From the NCBI GenBank assembly GCA_018894105.1, contig CM032126.1:28556391-28620390 (forward strand): a stretch of 64,000 bases of DNA, in the 5' to 3' direction. The position numbers and the translations under genes are program-made. Numbering within the stretch: the stretch's first letter is position 1; the number at the start of each line of letters is the position of its first letter. Below, in pieces: positions 47,634-60,911 of this stretch. Source of the DNA: Jacaranda mimosifolia. Taxonomy: Eukaryota > Streptophyta > Magnoliopsida > Lamiales > Bignoniaceae. A model generated the notes under the pieces. The model was not told the origin of the DNA. It searched no databases and saw only the letters and a program-made list of their open reading frames with translations.

Positions 47634-49065
47634 TTATCTTCTCTTCTTGGGGCTAGCCGACCTTTCTCTATGGGGAGTCTGGTCGGTTTTGCCCTCTTCG
47701 CGCCTGGCATGCTTATCGACGTATTTTTTGAGATGCCCCTGCTTGATCAGTCTCTCGTTCTCGTTATGCAGATTAAAATAGTCTTCCGTGTTGTGCCCTT
47801 TTTGCTCATGAAAATGGCAGTATTTCTTTGACTTTTTCATGGCTTCGGTCTCACGCAGTTTCCTAGGCCTCTTGAGGAGATTGTCGTGTTGGATAGCAAA
47901 CAACACCTCCTTCCTTGGGAGGTTAAGCGGGGTTTAATCATTGAAGTGTTTGATGGGGGATCGATGACCTTTCCTGTACTGGCGATCGTCTTCCTCCTTA
48001 TTTTTCTTCTTATCGACCTCAGGATTGCCATATTTTAGTCTATTTATCTCCTCATGCGTCATATATCTTTCTGCCAGGTCGAGGAGCTCTTCCATCGACC
48101 TGGGTTGTTCGCGCACTAACGTATTGGCACATTCCTTGTGTCTGAGGCCTAAGAACAACATGTCGATCAGGAACTCGATCCTGGGGCTGTCAATCTTCAG
48201 CATTTCCTTGTTAAACCTAGTAAAGAAGTCTCGAAGGGATTCTCCTTCATTCTGTTTCACTGTGTGTAAGTGGGTATGTGGGAGCTTCGCCTTTTTTCTG
48301 CTCGCAAACTGGTGCAGAAATTTGTCACACAACTAGTCGTATGAGTATATCGACGCCGGCTCCAGCTTGACGAACCAGTCGAGCACTATCCCCTGAAATG
48401 TTGTCACCAATATCTTAGCGTGGATATAATCACTGTGTCCATGTAGTTACATCATGTGCTCGAATTGCATCAAATGCTCATTTGGGTCCGACGAACCATC
48501 ATATATGGGCAGGCTTGTTAGGACTTTGGCGTCGATGATGATGCGCTTGTCGATAATTTCCTGAACAAATGGTGAATCCCTCTCTCTTCGAAACCTCAGC
48601 GGTCCCTCCTGATAGTGATTTCTCTCTGTGTTTCTCCTCAAGATCTTTTCTAATTGCCTATTAAGTTGTTGGACTTGGTGAGATACTTCATCCCATTCCT
48701 CCCTGTCAGCTTGGGATGTATTTCTATTCGGGTGGGGTCTCGAGGTCGAGACTATCGCATTGCGGGGCTCGAATGGGTCGAACGCCGTGATTAACTGAAT
48801 TTGCAACCTCCTCATGGGGTATGGGTCGGGCCACTTCCCTTGGAAAATGGCCCGGGCTTACTTCACGCTGTGAGGGTGGCCTTTTGGACTCTGGTCGGTC
48901 CTGGTTTTCTTTGGGTGGTCCTTTCTCCAGAGGCGCGGGTTGCAAAGTTGCACTGGCTGCCAACTCTGGTTGCACAGTATATCGATTCAGAGCCGCAAAA
49001 AGTTGGGTTGAAATCTGGGCAGATATCTGCTCATTGATGAACTGCATTAATTGGGGCATGGTCAT
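47634..49065 (-). pseudogene. Gypsy gag, decayed
   Basis: The start MTMPQLMQFINEQISAQIST at 49065 opens a proline-rich N-terminus. After a frame change near 48800 come EEWDEVSHQVQQLNRQLEKI and LPIYDGSSDPNEHLMQFEHM. The retrotransposon gag core then reads SRKKAKLPHTHLHTVKQNEG and LRDFFTRFNKEMLKIDSP. The cysteine/histidine stretch YCHFHEQKGHNTEDYFNLHN lies near 47800. Stops around 48445 and 47934 split it. Confidence 0.88.
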
Positions 49066-49212
49066 GTGACCACCTATTTTGGCTGGGCGCTCGACCCTGG
49101 CGGGCCAAGTTCTTACTGAGGTCGAAGCGGATGAGAGTCAGACCTCCAATTTTCTTCTCTTCTCGAGGGGGCTCGCCTGGTGTTAACCATCTTCGATTGC
49201 GGACTCAAAGTT

Positions 49213-49231
49213 TCCCATAGACGGCGCTAAA
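49213..49231 (-). other. Gypsy primer-binding site
   Basis: The minus strand reads TTTAGCGCCGTCTATGGGA directly after the right LTR. It is close to TGGCGCCGTCTGTGGGA, used by many plant Gypsy elements, and fixes the element's orientation. Confidence 0.8.
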
Positions 49232-50031
49232 TGATGGTCGTGAAATTCGCTTGTAACTGGATTATATGATAGATTGGAAAGGTTCGACCTCTCTGGTCGA
49301 TCTATGAATGTAATTGGGCTAAGTCCTGCAATCACGAGCAACGTCAGGCTAGCCAAGGTGCCATTGGCTAAGGCACTCCAATGCTCAAGTTAGTATGGGA
49401 TCAACTAGATATGATGAGCAGCAGAGTGAGGGCTTTTTGTAGAGAATGGCATACCTTCATTGAGGTTGGAGGGGAGGTATTTATAGCATTCTCCTGTTGG
49501 AAATTTGTCTAAAATGCCCTTAACATGCAGGGAAGATCCTTGTCCTTGCATGGGGGGTATTAGGTCATCTCCTATTCCTGTACTATTCCAGGTGGTTGTA
49601 TCTCTAGGTTTCAGGGGCAGAATAGTACACTGTAGGCGCACCTCCTGCCCAGTGCGACAGTGTGGGTGGTACTGGGGCTGCACGCATCTTTAATGCGGAG
49701 GCATGCTGTCTGTCAGAGCATTTTATGCTGTAGAGAGTTGATTCTACGCTGAGTCGACCTCCTCAGTTGGTGGCAGGGCCGACCATATGATGGGTTGGCA
49801 TGCGGCGTAAGAGTTGGCCGAACGCCATGGTCGAAGAGTCGATCAACGATCCCAGCCTGTGGCCTGGTCGAATGGCTGCCCCATGAAGCCAGTATAACAT
49901 GTCAATCTGTTTGGTCGACCGAGGTCATCTGAAGTCAGTAGCGCAATTGGGCCCTAAGGATAAGATGGGCCTAATGCTACATCTTTAGATCTGTGGTTTT
50001 TGGGCCGAGCCTATTGAACTATCCCATATCA
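49232..50031 (-). repeat. 5' LTR of the Gypsy element (right)
   Basis: Begins TGATGGTCGTGAAATTC and ends CCCATATCA in plus orientation. Minus-strand TATAAATA at 49478-49485 is the likely promoter of the full-length transcript. Confidence 0.92.
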
Positions 50032-50036
50032 GTATG

Positions 50037-50851
50037 TTTTGAGAACAACAAAGAAGTTACACTTCTAAACTTATGGGTTTATGGCTTGAACTTGATATAG
50101 TATTATTATTTGCACCTCTTATTTATTATTATTTGGTTCATTTATTTGTAGCCTATAATAGTTTTTATGGATCAATCATCTATATAATATCACGGTCCAT
50201 CTTGCATTATGAACCAAGCTATTGATTTTTCTAGCAAATTGTAATTAATTTAATTATATTTGAAAAGACTATATAATCTAACACGAATAAAAATGACCTA
50301 ATTTATTTTCTAACAAATTGTAATTAATTTGATTAGATTTAAAGAGACTACATAATCTGACAAGAATAAAAATCAAATATAATGTAATATAAGCACAAGA
50401 CTATTCTTAAAAATTAAATTGACATTCTTAATCTTAACATTCCCAAGCCAAACAAATCGAGAATGAATTTGATAGAATATCTTATTTTAGATTCACTAAG
50501 CTAAATAAATGAATAAACACCAATTAGATTAAAATATTGGTGTTTAATAAGTGGAATTTTGTTTTTATTTTTTTTTTCTTTTCTTTTTTTTCTTTCAACT
50601 TATTTGAATAAGTGGGCGGTCGCCTATCAATGACAGGGCACTCACGGTGTGGGCTCAAATTGCGACTAAACCTTGCCTTAGTTGAAAATACAACATAGAA
50701 GAAATCGAAAAAAAAAATAAAAAAGGAGAAATCAAAGGTATAGTACAAATTGACGCGAAGACTAAAGGCTGTGAATTGTGATTGGCTGGTGTGGTCCAAA
50801 CAATTTCTGTCCACACCAGATTAGTCCCTCTCCACCGTTTGCAAATCCTAC
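50037..50851. other. Intergenic DNA and FAD6 promoter region
   Basis: AT-rich, with no gene. The duplicated phrase CTAACAAATTGTAATTAATTTGATT occurs near 50232 and 50311. The last 150 bp become less AT-rich toward the FAD6 TATA box. Confidence 0.5.
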
Positions 50852-50859
50852 TATATAAA
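50852..50859 (+). promoter_or_regulatory. TATA box of FAD6
   Basis: TATATAAA in CTACTATATAAAGACCCC lies 186 bp before the FAD6 start codon. A start site near 50885 would give a 5' leader of about 150 nt. Confidence 0.65.
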
Positions 50860-51037
50860 GACCCCCACCACAACGCCCTTAGATTCAGGGCCCATCTTTC
50901 CTCAGCGGAGCTGTGCAATTTTATCTTCAAAACTACTCTCTGCCCATTGCTCCAAAGGGGAGCCCTGAGGAGAGGGAGTATCATTGAAGAACAAAAGAAA
51001 AAGGGGTCTCTTGGATTGGAAAATTTTCTGGACTGCT

Positions 51038-54000
51038 ATGGCGTGCAGACTAGCACACTCAAGCTTCCTTTTCTTGGTACCAATTACCAATGAGTTGATA
51101 TATATATATATATATTTGAATTAATGTTTTTTATTGAATTTGTTTTGTTTATGTGCTGTTTCTTGGATTTTTCAGGGACCCCAGAAAAGGCCGAGTGGGG
51201 GCAACAGAATTTCCCCCCAGAGTTCTACTTCATCGGGTACTGAATTTTCTTTTTCCACTTGGTTTGTTTTGGTTATGAAATGTGGCTTAAGGTTCTAAAT
51301 TACCTTGTGGGCTTGGTTTGTTTAGTGCCTGAGTTCGAATTCTCCATCACACTTTTGAATGCTAACATGTTAAGAACGGTTGTCTCTGTAGAAGCCACTG
51401 TTTCATTTCCATTACACACTTAGCTAAGCCATAGGTTCAATTACGGATTGCAGAAAGGGTTGTTGTAGTTTCAAATACAAGATTTTGTCAATATATCGAA
51501 TGAGTAGTGACTAGCAATCAAATAAATGATCAAGCATCCATTTTGAACTGCTGCATGTGAAAGAGATGATAATTTGTATAAGTTTTTTTTTTTTTTTTTT
51601 CCTTTGAAATTGATTATGTTTACAAGCATTAGAATGACCCTTGGTATATTGGGATAGCTGAATTCACTTTTTTTTTTATGGATTCTAATTATGAATGATG
51701 AATAAACAGGTATACGTCTTCTGAAGTGGGAAAGTCTACCTCAGAGAAGCAGCAAACAGAAAGAATGTCGTATATCCTTCAGAAAGCACAAAGTTGTGAA
51801 AGCTGTGGCTGTCACGGTGGCACCCTCTCCAGCAGACAATGCTGAACAGAGACAACAATTATGTCAAGAATATGGTTTTCGGCAGATTGGAGAACCCCTT
51901 CCAGATAATGTGACATTGAGAGATATAATTGATAAACTCCCAAGAAAGGTACTTTCTGTCTTAGCACATATACGAACCCATACCTCTGCTTGTCTGATAT
52001 TTGTTGTTGTGCTTTTAGGATCATACTTCGGCTTGCCTGTAACATCTTACAATTGATTGCCCTAAATTTTTCCTATCTATATTTATGTGACAGGTGTTTG
52101 AGATTGATGATGTAAAAGCTTGGAAGTCTGTGCTCATTTCTGTAATTTCCTATGCTTTGGGGATCTTCATGATTGCCAAAGCACCATGGTATCTACTTCC
52201 TCTAGCTTGGGCTTGGACTGGAACTGCAATTACGGGGGTATGCTCTGCACTTATATTTCCTATACATATCATAATTTTGAGCTTGTTAATCCTCAGAAAT
52301 GCCAGGGAAATGGGTAGTAAGAAAGTGAAGAAATCTATTTGTAAAGGTGTGGGTCCTAGTAACAATATCCGCACCCGCAGCACACACACATAGAACATTT
52401 TGTGTGTGCTGAAATGTTTCAAATGGGAAACTCTATAAGCTTTTGCAATCTTTTACTTCCCCTCCTAGTCTCTTAGCATCATGCAAGAATTTTTCTTTCA
52501 TCCAATTTCTTTTGGTTTGATGTAAAGTGTGCCAACTTGTTTTGGTTCCAACTTTTTTCTTTTTTGTGAAGTTCTTTGTTATAGGACATGATTGTGCACA
52601 CAAGTCATTTTCGCGGAACAAATTGGTGGAAGACATTGTTGGAACTCTGGCTTTTCTGCCACTGATATACCCCTATGAACCATGGCGCTTTAAGCATGAC
52701 AGGCATCATGCCAAAACAAATATGTTAGTATCGTCTTTCCTAACACCTTTTCTTTAACTTAAGTGCAGTCTTGATAACTTTTTACTTGTATATAGTACTT
52801 GCTGTTATATATCTATATAAGTGAGCTTACTGCATTTTACTAGCAGTTGCCGCAGAAAAGATTTGCATCTTGTCTTATGTACCAACTATCTATGTATGAA
52901 GTTTCTTAAATATTAATTTTTCTTGATGGACAGCTGACATTTTGTTGAATAATTACAATTTAATGTAGATCAAGCTGTCACTAAATCCTATGGTACACAT
53001 GCATAGAGACTACTGAATTAGAAGCATCTGCCCTTGATGTTGTCTTTAAAATTGAGTTGTGTTTTTCTGAGTCAAAGAATTAAACAATACTAAGTCATAC
53101 ACCTATCTTGTATGCTTATGTCAATGTCAAGGAAATTTTGATTTAAATATTGGAGAAAGCAAGGGTCTTGATTTCAAATCTTAAGACAAGTCATCAGTTT
53201 GAGCAAACACACCTGGTCTATTCTTTTGATATATTGAAATGGGGGGAAAAAGAGTAATGATGTCAGGGGGACTTGTATATTTTCTACACATGTTGAGGCT
53301 AATGCATAACATCAATCTGTCTCTCTTCCCATCCCATATGGCCATTTGAAAATGACATACTGAACTGCACAGAAAAAAAAGGGGGAAAAATTCAGATGTA
53401 CTCTCATACTTCTATATAGCTACATTGGTATCCTGTCAAACATCAAGCCAACAACCTGATACTCGGCTATATGAATTCACACTCTGCAAGACTTAACCTT
53501 GTCTCTCACTTTTATTGCAGGTTGGAAGAGGATACAGCCTGGCACCCTGTTAAGAGAGAGGAATTTGAGTCCTCTCCAGTTCTTCGAAAGGCAATTATAT
53601 ATGGATATGGGCCATTTAGACCATTGATGTCTATAGCACACTGGTAATACTCCATAGTCAAGTAATATATGCCATCGGTATGACTTTCACTGGAGTTCAC
53701 CATAAAAGTTTGCACTGCATGTGTACTAACATTCTGAAATATCTTATAGGCTAATGTGGCACTTCGATTTAAAGAAGTTCAGACCTAATGAAGTCAAGAG
53801 AGTGAAGATAAGCTTGGCTTGCATATTTGCTTTCATGGCAATTGGATGGCCATTGATAATCTACAAAACTGGGATCATAGGATGGATCAAGTTCTGGTTG
53901 ATGCCATGGTTGGGTTATCACTTCTGGGTATTGCTTCGTTCTCGACTCTTTTTCTGATAGTTTGCACATGCTCTGATCATTTCTTTTGCTAGGATAGGGC

Positions 54001-56470
54001 TTGATTATCATGAAAAATAATGAAAGAGTTTATCACAGCACTGCAAAAGCCGAAATTTCAGTATAAATTGATTAGGTCACAAGTTATTGGTTTAACCATT
54101 GGATCAATTGTTGTCAAATTGTATAGTTTTACGTCTCCTCAATCCTGAACCGGATTTGTTCTCCACATTTTAACATCAACAATGAATCTCAATCAACGCC
54201 ATTAAACTTACCTATACTTTTTACATTAAATGGCATATTAGGCGCACCCTGCAGCTCTCCTTACAAAATTCCCAGTCCACTATTTCAGTTGACATCAATC
54301 ACTCACAGTACAGACTTTCTTCCAACTCCGTTTTACCCAGCTCAGCTCTAGATTAGACTTGTTTATCCCTGAGCATTTGACTTTGCATTTGAATCTTCAA
54401 TGAGATTTGCTCCTATTGCAAAGGCATCTCGAGATCAGCTGATTTCTTATATTATAACTGTCACCATTTAATTTCTCCCAGCCCTCTCAAGTATTGATCC
54501 ATCAATTCTTAGTTAGCTTTATCACAATCAAACTCAAAACCAGAAAATTCAATCATGAACTTAACGTAGCTACAACTATAAGACCCACAACATTATATTA
54601 TTATTACTCAGTAACGATTGATTTCTAGTGGTTTTTTGAAAATTTATTTAATATAATTTCATTCATGTGCATGGTTTTGATCATTTTCAAGTTACTGTAG
54701 TAGAATTTTGACTTTTCTGATATTGATCTCAAATCTGCAACTTCTTGATGGAGTTTAGGCTTGGGCTTTGTTGCATCCCTAGTTTGGGAAACGAATGACA
54801 AATCAAAGCTAGAGCAACGGACTACAAAATTGCAGTCTGTAACCTCAAACTACCATAAAGCATATTTCGAATCCAATTTCGATTATCCAATGAGGCATTT
54901 CATCTAGCATATATTTAAATCTTCATTAACTCTTCTTACATCATTATAGAAGATTTTGTAACCTTACTTTATGGCAAGCAGGTCCTTTTCTTTCAGTTTA
55001 GTTAAAAGAATAAGAGCACTATGCCACATTAATGGCCAGGTCTACTGATTTGGCTACGTTTAATATTTTTGTAGTCATTGGCTTCCAGGTTTCATTCTAT
55101 TTTCATCTCGTCCAAAACATTTCCATTTCCCTTGTTTTCTTTCGATACACCTATGAATCTTTTGAGAATAATGTCTATTTTGAAAGTTTGTGTTACTTAT
55201 CTAGCCGGCAAGCATTCTACCTATTCAATATTGTCCTGTTATTTGAATAGATTATTTGATGCCTCTTCTGAAAAATTCAAGATAATTTCTTGACCTGCAA
55301 CTAACATGTTTCTTTTCAAACTTTACAGATGAGTACTTTTACAATGGTCCATCACACGGCACCTCATATTCCCTTTAAATCCTCGGATGAGTGGAATGCT
55401 GCTCGGGCCCAGCTCAATGGCACTGTTCACTGCGACTATCCGAGTTGGTAATATTTTTGCATTTCCTCAAACTTTGAATTTTGGAAAATATTATGCATTA
55501 ATTGAGGAGTAAAAGCTTTACTAGACATTGTAATCTGTGAATATTTCAAAAATCTCTTTCCATTAGCTATTTCACCAAGGCCACTCATGTAACTTTTTCA
55601 GGGATTGGAGAACTTCTGTGATAAAATTTTATTCTATGCATAATTTTCTTTTCCAAAGATTTCGAGATTTCATTAATCAATCACCTGCTCTTCAATCTGT
55701 CAGTCATATTTTTCTCACAGGCAAGAAAAGTGATGCTGTCATTTGCATTCTTATTTTATATACGATGACACATGGGATGTCAAGGTATGAGAAAATTGCT
55801 AAATTAGGGTGCTGAGTGTGAGAAGCCTCCTTTGAGTTTATGATTAAGAGTTAAAAATCATCTATTATGGTAGAAAGAGTAAAATGAATAACTTTTTCTC
55901 TTGCAGATAATGAATCCTATTTTTCTGTTTGGCAGGATAGAAATTCTTTGTCATGATATCAACGTACACATTCCTCATCACATCTCCCCCAGAATACCAA
56001 GCTATAACTTACGGGCAGCTCATAAATCTCTCCAAGAAAACTGGGGAAAGGTATGGTTCTTTTTTTTTCTTTTTATTTTTTTTAAAATAAATTAAATACA
56101 CCACACATCATCCTAGTAAAGAGCAGGTGCCTCGGATATCACCCTAATAAGTTTCATCTGCAGCCCTAAAAGGAGAAAGGAAAATATTTAACCTGCAATA
56201 TTAGAAGAAAATAAATGAGATACAAATCAATATAATCATTGTCCAAATTTCTGTTTATATATTGCTAACTCCTTTTCTATCAACTTTTCTTTCCAAATCT
56301 TTGAATAGTACATGAATGAGGCTACATGGAACTGGCGATTGATGAAGACAATATTGACCGTCTGTCATGTTTACAACAAGGAGCAAAACTATATCGCTTT
56401 TGATGAACTTGCCCCTGAAGAATCTCAACCCATCACATTCCTTAAAAAAGTAATGCCCAATTATGCTTGA
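51038..56470 (+). CDS. FAD6: Plastid omega-6 fatty acid desaturase (ten exons, 443 aa)
   Basis: This plastid-envelope enzyme uses ferredoxin to place the second double bond in 16:1 and 18:1 acyl chains of plastid glycerolipids. Exons are 51038-51076, 51176-51236, 51710-51948, 52094-52237, 52572-52723, 53521-53643, 53750-53927, 55329-55447, 55936-56050 and 56309-56470. All introns are GT-AG, phases agree, and the frame is open for 1,332 bp. The start [13 protein letters not shown] and the serine/arginine-rich first 60 to 70 residues form a plastid transit peptide. The three iron-binding histidine boxes are HDCAH (167-171), HDRHH (203-207) and HIPHH (363-367). Hydrophobic spans include [17 protein letters not shown] and [11 protein letters not shown]. 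Length and exon count match known FAD6 genes. No lesion is seen. Intron 7 (1.4 kb) is the longest and holds no recognised insertion. Confidence 0.97.
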
Positions 56471-58435
56471 CTTATTGGTGTGCCTTAAGGGGCTACAGCC
56501 ATTTTTGCTTAAGTCTTTACTCTTTTAGGGCCTTCGCCAGTGAAGTTGGACATGGTTGTATAGCAATATCTGTCATATCTATTACATTCAAATAATTCTT
56601 TGACTTACATATCTTATATAGAGGCAAGTTCATTGAACATGGCTTGAATACCTTGACCTTCAATTTGCAAGTCAATTTTCTAAAGCAAAAACTCCATTTT
56701 GGTTGTGTGAATGTTAATATTTTGCATATTATCGGATCAGAATACATTGTTTAAGATAAAGCATCGTTATAAACTTAGGATAATATTTTTTAAACATATT
56801 TTTTGTTGGTTTCTCTTCTTAATATATTTTTAAATTTATACACATGCACATTGGTTGTTCGTTAAGTTCAAATCTTTGACCTTATATTTCGTGCTAGACT
56901 TGTCTCGCTAGGTTAAAGGCCATTCATCTGTTGGTGGTTTGACTATTAACGTATTATATCATAACAGCGTGTGAAGTTGGTGTTATAGCCAATAATGTGT
57001 GGCTTAACTCAATTGTTATTATATTGGTGATGCATTAATTAAACCTTGGTTTCAGCCATTAGTTATCTCATTTGTCGTGCAAATTGCCGGCCAGGGTCAA
57101 CTTTGTACAACTTGACTCTATTTTTTGTGAGGCTACTTAAGTTGGGATTTGAATTTGATTTTAAATTCAGTGGAATACAGGCTATTATAGTATGTAAAAA
57201 TTATGATAAAATAGAGGAAGTGTCTATCTCTTAGCATTATCGAATTGAAGAGAGAGAATTGGGACCTTTAACAAAAGGGTGCCGGCTTCGATTTTCCTAA
57301 AAGACTCAGCGGCTAAAAGCAAGACCCAGAATTTATTGATGCGTGTGTCATCATAATCATACACAGAAAAAAGATAATCCCTAGATGACCAGTTGTTTGG
57401 TGGGGGGAATGGAGAAAAAGCTGGAACTGACAAAATGGAATTAAGAGCTACTCTTCTTTTACATTGTTTGACCAGGAGTTCATTTTGATTTAAGCCTGTC
57501 AATGAATAGGTAATATTCTTTTCTAATTTAAAAAAAAAAAATTTGAACCTGGAGCCGGATTCATTAAGAATAATAGAATAGATTTGTATAGGGTTTACAC
57601 CCTAAATTGCCCATGTGTCTTGTACTGAAATAGGGGCTGTAAATTTATTTGATTAGATGCAACCATATTATCACCTTATATTATGACATAATTCTGTATA
57701 TATCCTATAGTTCATCAACCCAAATTAGATGGTACTGCATGGAATTTTTGAAAAAGCTGTTTGGATGGTTTGATTTTTAAAAGTTGGCTCCATGATTCCA
57801 TCCACCATTTCCTTTTCCTTGTATTTCCACCATCCCAAACGCATCACAGAAAGCCCATAGACAACAGAATAAAGCACAACTCACCAAACCTTTTGCCCTA
57901 ATGAACTGCTTCAAATCTACCAGCCCAAGAACTGCTCACATGCATTAGGGGTATCTTCCTGGCTCCCTTAGGAATCTGGTTTTAGAAAAAGGAGCTAAAT
58001 TGCATACAATATCCAAGTACTACAAGGATAAGAATCATCTTTACAAAAGTAAAAGGTCTAAAGGAAGATTGTTGTGTTCAAAAGAGACTTGGCAATGACC
58101 CCTTTTGGTGGCCCCAAGAAAACCAATCAGAATAATAGATATTATTGGGCCACTGTAAGCTTAGATATCAAGTACAGCCATCTACCAGATACCTAAATTA
58201 TTCTGCGTATGCATCATCTAGAAGCCAAAGACAACTTTCAAAATATTGGTGGTTAAGCAATCAGTTTCTATCATTATGACATCTATACAACACTCAAACA
58301 CTGTAGATAACACTCATTTTCTTCTATAACCTACAACCATTGGAACCTTAAATTTCATTTCTACAATCTAAACAAAAATATGGTAAGCATTCAAGCTAAA
58401 ATATGTCAATCAGACATCGGTTAACCTGTCAAGAA
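56471..58435. other. Region between the convergent FAD6 and BTB genes
   Basis: It should hold both 3' untranslated regions. Otherwise it is AT-rich with no supportable gene, RNA or transposon end. Confidence 0.5.
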
Positions 58436-59764
58436 TCACATAATTGGAGAGGGTTGAGTCTCCCATACATCAAACACATTTTCTTCACTGTGTAGTGCAA
58501 AAAGCCTATCTCCTCCTATCGAAAAATCACAAATGGAACCACCATAACTGTTTCGAAGCCTTGATGTCAGCACCCAATCAGGACCACAGAAGACTGATAT
58601 ACTGTCATTCATTGACGAAAATAGCTGCCCTTCGTGCAATGCTAGTTTTGGACAACATGGCTCATCGGGCATTTTGCCCTTCATCAGCCGGCTTCTGGAA
58701 CTCCACCTAACGGTTCCAGCAGAGCGCCTCAAGTCCATAAACCCCAAATCCTCATATTCATTAACTACACATATAGAATTAGTTTCCTCCATAGCTATTG
58801 CATCCCTAACCCTTCGTTCATCCGTTATGGGCACCCCAATGTCCGACCAGGACCAAACCATACTTTTATCTCTAAAGTCCAACAAACTAATGTAACAGTT
58901 ATCCTTTCTTGGGAACAAAGTTGCAACCAACAAACAGTTGGTACCATGTAGCCATTGCAGCTTGTCAGCCTCACCAAGTGACCATCCAGGCGGCTCGTAG
59001 AAAAAATCTATCTGTTTTCCAGTCACTTGGTCCCAAACACCAATTCCATACTCATTGCTCCTACCTTTACAACTAGAGAACAACTTATTGTCTGAATTAA
59101 AGCTCAAAGCGCCGCCAGTGTAGTTCTTCACTTGATTTTCATGTGTCACATGAAACTTATACCTTAATTCTCCAGTTGATACACTAAACAACCCCATGCC
59201 TCCATCATCTCTGCCTAATCTTTCACAAGCACTGATCACAATGCTTTCTGAATCAACCCAAATTGCATCATTCACTCTCTGGTAATCAAGATTAATTGGA
59301 GGGTGCTCCTCCAGCATCCAATCATACACATGTACCATACTACCATGAGCCACACAGCACCCCCCATCCGGGCCAGCCCGGATGGCGGTTCCATCCCCTG
59401 GAGCCCGACCAGGTATTGAGCGGGCTAAATGGAGCATATTTCCGTCGAATGGGCCCCACTTGGCAGTTCTGAGATTGTCCAAGAGGCCATAAAAGAGGGC
59501 CTCTCTGTATAGCAGTTTTTCAGGAATGTTTGGGGGATTGAAAAGCTCCCCTGTTCTGAGGAAGTCAAGGAGGACAGCAAAACAATCTGGGTTCCGATCA
59601 ATGAAGTGCTCAATAGTGGTGGAGGCATTGGGTTGGAGATCCCAATTCTCATCAAACATAGCTCCAAACAGGGAATTCCGGCCAGCATTCGCAAGCGTTG
59701 TGGCTGTGGTTTCAAAGATTCTGCCACCAACATTGAACCTCACTCTATCCTTCTGAACTCCCAT
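58436..59764 (-). CDS. BTB/POZ (KCTD-like T1) protein with WD40-like C-terminal domain, 442 aa
   Basis: The single-exon coding sequence starts MGVQKDRVRFNVGGRIFETT. Residues 7 to about 100 form a potassium-channel-type T1/BTB domain (VRFNVGGRIFETTATTL, then FLRTGELFNPP and LLYREALFYGL). The remaining 340 residues form repeated beta strands typical of the plant At2g24240/At4g30940 group (for example WVDSESIVISACE, GIGVWDQVTGKQIDFFYEP and LFALHSEENVFDVWE), likely a propeller. Proteins of this kind are generally proposed to act as adaptors that bring substrates to CUL3 ubiquitin ligases; the substrate is unknown. The frame is intact and of family-typical length. The next upstream ATG on the minus strand is out of frame or preceded by stops, which supports this start. 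It converges on FAD6 with about 2 kb between stops. Confidence 0.94.
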   Translation of the reverse strand: MGVQKDRVRFNVGGRIFETTATTLANAGRNSLFGAMFDENWDLQPNASTTIEHFIDRNPDCFAVLLDFLRTGELFNPPNIPEKLLYREALFYGLLDNLRTAKWGPFDGNMLHLARSIPGRAPGDGTAIRAGPDGGCCVAHGSMVHVYDWMLEEHPPINLDYQRVNDAIWVDSESIVISACERLGRDDGGMGLFSVSTGELRYKFHVTHENQVKNYTGGALSFNSDNKLFSSCKGRSNEYGIGVWDQVTGKQIDFFYEPPGWSLGEADKLQWLHGTNCLLVATLFPRKDNCYISLLDFRDKSMVWSWSDIGVPITDERRVRDAIAMEETNSICVVNEYEDLGFMDLRRSAGTVRWSSRSRLMKGKMPDEPCCPKLALHEGQLFSSMNDSISVFCGPDWVLTSRLRNSYGGSICDFSIGGDRLFALHSEENVFDVWETQPSPIM

Positions 59765-60569
59765 GACTTAAATTAAATGGAATGACCCCAAAATGATTTT
59801 TAATTAGAAACAGAGAATCTGATGCAGAGTCAAAATCTTTTGGTGAAACCCCCCACTATACGGAGATAAATCAAGAATTTTTTAGAAGAGATTGTTTAGT
59901 TATATATCAAAAGGAAAAATCTGGAACAACCAAGATGAGCTTCTGGCATCGAAGCTACGGAAAAGGAGGAGTAAAGAACAAAATTTGAAGGTTTTTATCC
60001 AAACCCGCCCACAGAATGTAAGAAATCAAAACACTTCGATTAATAATGACAGAGAAATTTGCAAAACAAGATTTGTTTGAAGGAAAAATTCAATTTAATA
60101 CAGAAAATTTGAATTCGAATTCAGCTCTAGGTAAGGGAAAGATTGACAGAGGATCATACAGAAACAGTTGAAACCAAGCGAGTACACATAAACAAAGCGA
60201 AACACAAAGGCAATGAAGAGTTCAAAACACCAAGAAGAAACATGTAAAATACAGGATTCTTAAAGAAAGAACAATCCAAATATAATGAAAATTCCAGGAA
60301 ATTCCATCACATAGCTGAGGAGAAAAAACAGGGCAACGGACCAGATACTGCAAGAACAGCGAACAGAAACTGAAAAATTCTTAAATATCTGCGACGTACA
60401 CTTTGAATATTTGGAAGAAAAGAAAGGTTTCAGAGATGGGTTTGGGGAATTTGGTGAAATTGGAGAGAGAGGGAGGGAGAAATTCGAGCGGTTGGATTCC
60501 AAAAATTGACTCTGTTTTTGATCTTCAAAATAATATTATGGCCGTCTGAACATAACTAATCTTTAAACC
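59765..60569 (-). other. 5' leader region of the BTB gene
   Basis: Between the likely TATA box and the start codon lie about 800 bp, including a CT-rich segment near 60440-60490 typical of plant leaders. This is long for one exon. A leader intron is likely, with GTACGTCGC near 60395 as a possible donor, but the acceptor cannot be fixed. Confidence 0.45.
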
Positions 60570-60577
60570 CTTTTATA
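60570..60577 (-). promoter_or_regulatory. Probable TATA box of the BTB gene
   Basis: On the minus strand TTTTATAAAAGGG contains TATAAAAG. It lies about 80 bp upstream of the CT-rich leader segment. Confidence 0.5.
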
Positions 60578-60878
60578 AAAACTATATATCAATTGGTCTG
60601 CTAATGGACCCCACGTTTTGCATTAATATTTTTCTTTAGTCTTCAGCCGTCCGATTGATCAAGAATTTAATCAACGACGTGGGACCTCACCAGAAGGATG
60701 TTATAGTAGTTTGAATTGAATTTTCGGCGATGGTGGTCGAGTCTATAAGTCTATTCCATCGTGAAGTTAGCTCAGCTTCCATCGCCATAAAGAGGAAATG
60801 GTTTTCAAATTCATTTATTCTTTTTCCTTTCAAAATGATATATTTCTTGAATTTATCTTGTTGGATTATCACTTTTAT

Positions 60879-60911
<33 letters not shown>
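60879..60911. repeat. (AAT)n microsatellite, about 11 units
   Basis: Uninterrupted TAA/AAT trinucleotide run upstream of the BTB gene. Confidence 0.95.

Larger units (their letters stand above)
39277..50036 (-). mobile_element. Ty3/Gypsy retrotransposon, Tat type, with antisense ORF
   Basis: LTRs at 39282-40070 and 49232-50031 share their length and ends. An exact 5-bp duplication, GTATG, flanks the element (39277-39281 and 50032-50036). On the minus strand the order is 5' LTR, primer-binding site, gag, protease, RT, RNase H, second RNase H, integrase. An antisense ORF on the plus strand then precedes the 3' LTR. The second RNase H and the antisense ORF are hallmarks of the Tat/Retand group. 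Frames are broken by stops, so this copy is dead. Confidence 0.93.

Noticed and set aside
59526..59756. Plus-strand frames opposite the BTB gene (also 58444-58895)
   Set aside because: Antisense shadows of a well-supported coding sequence.
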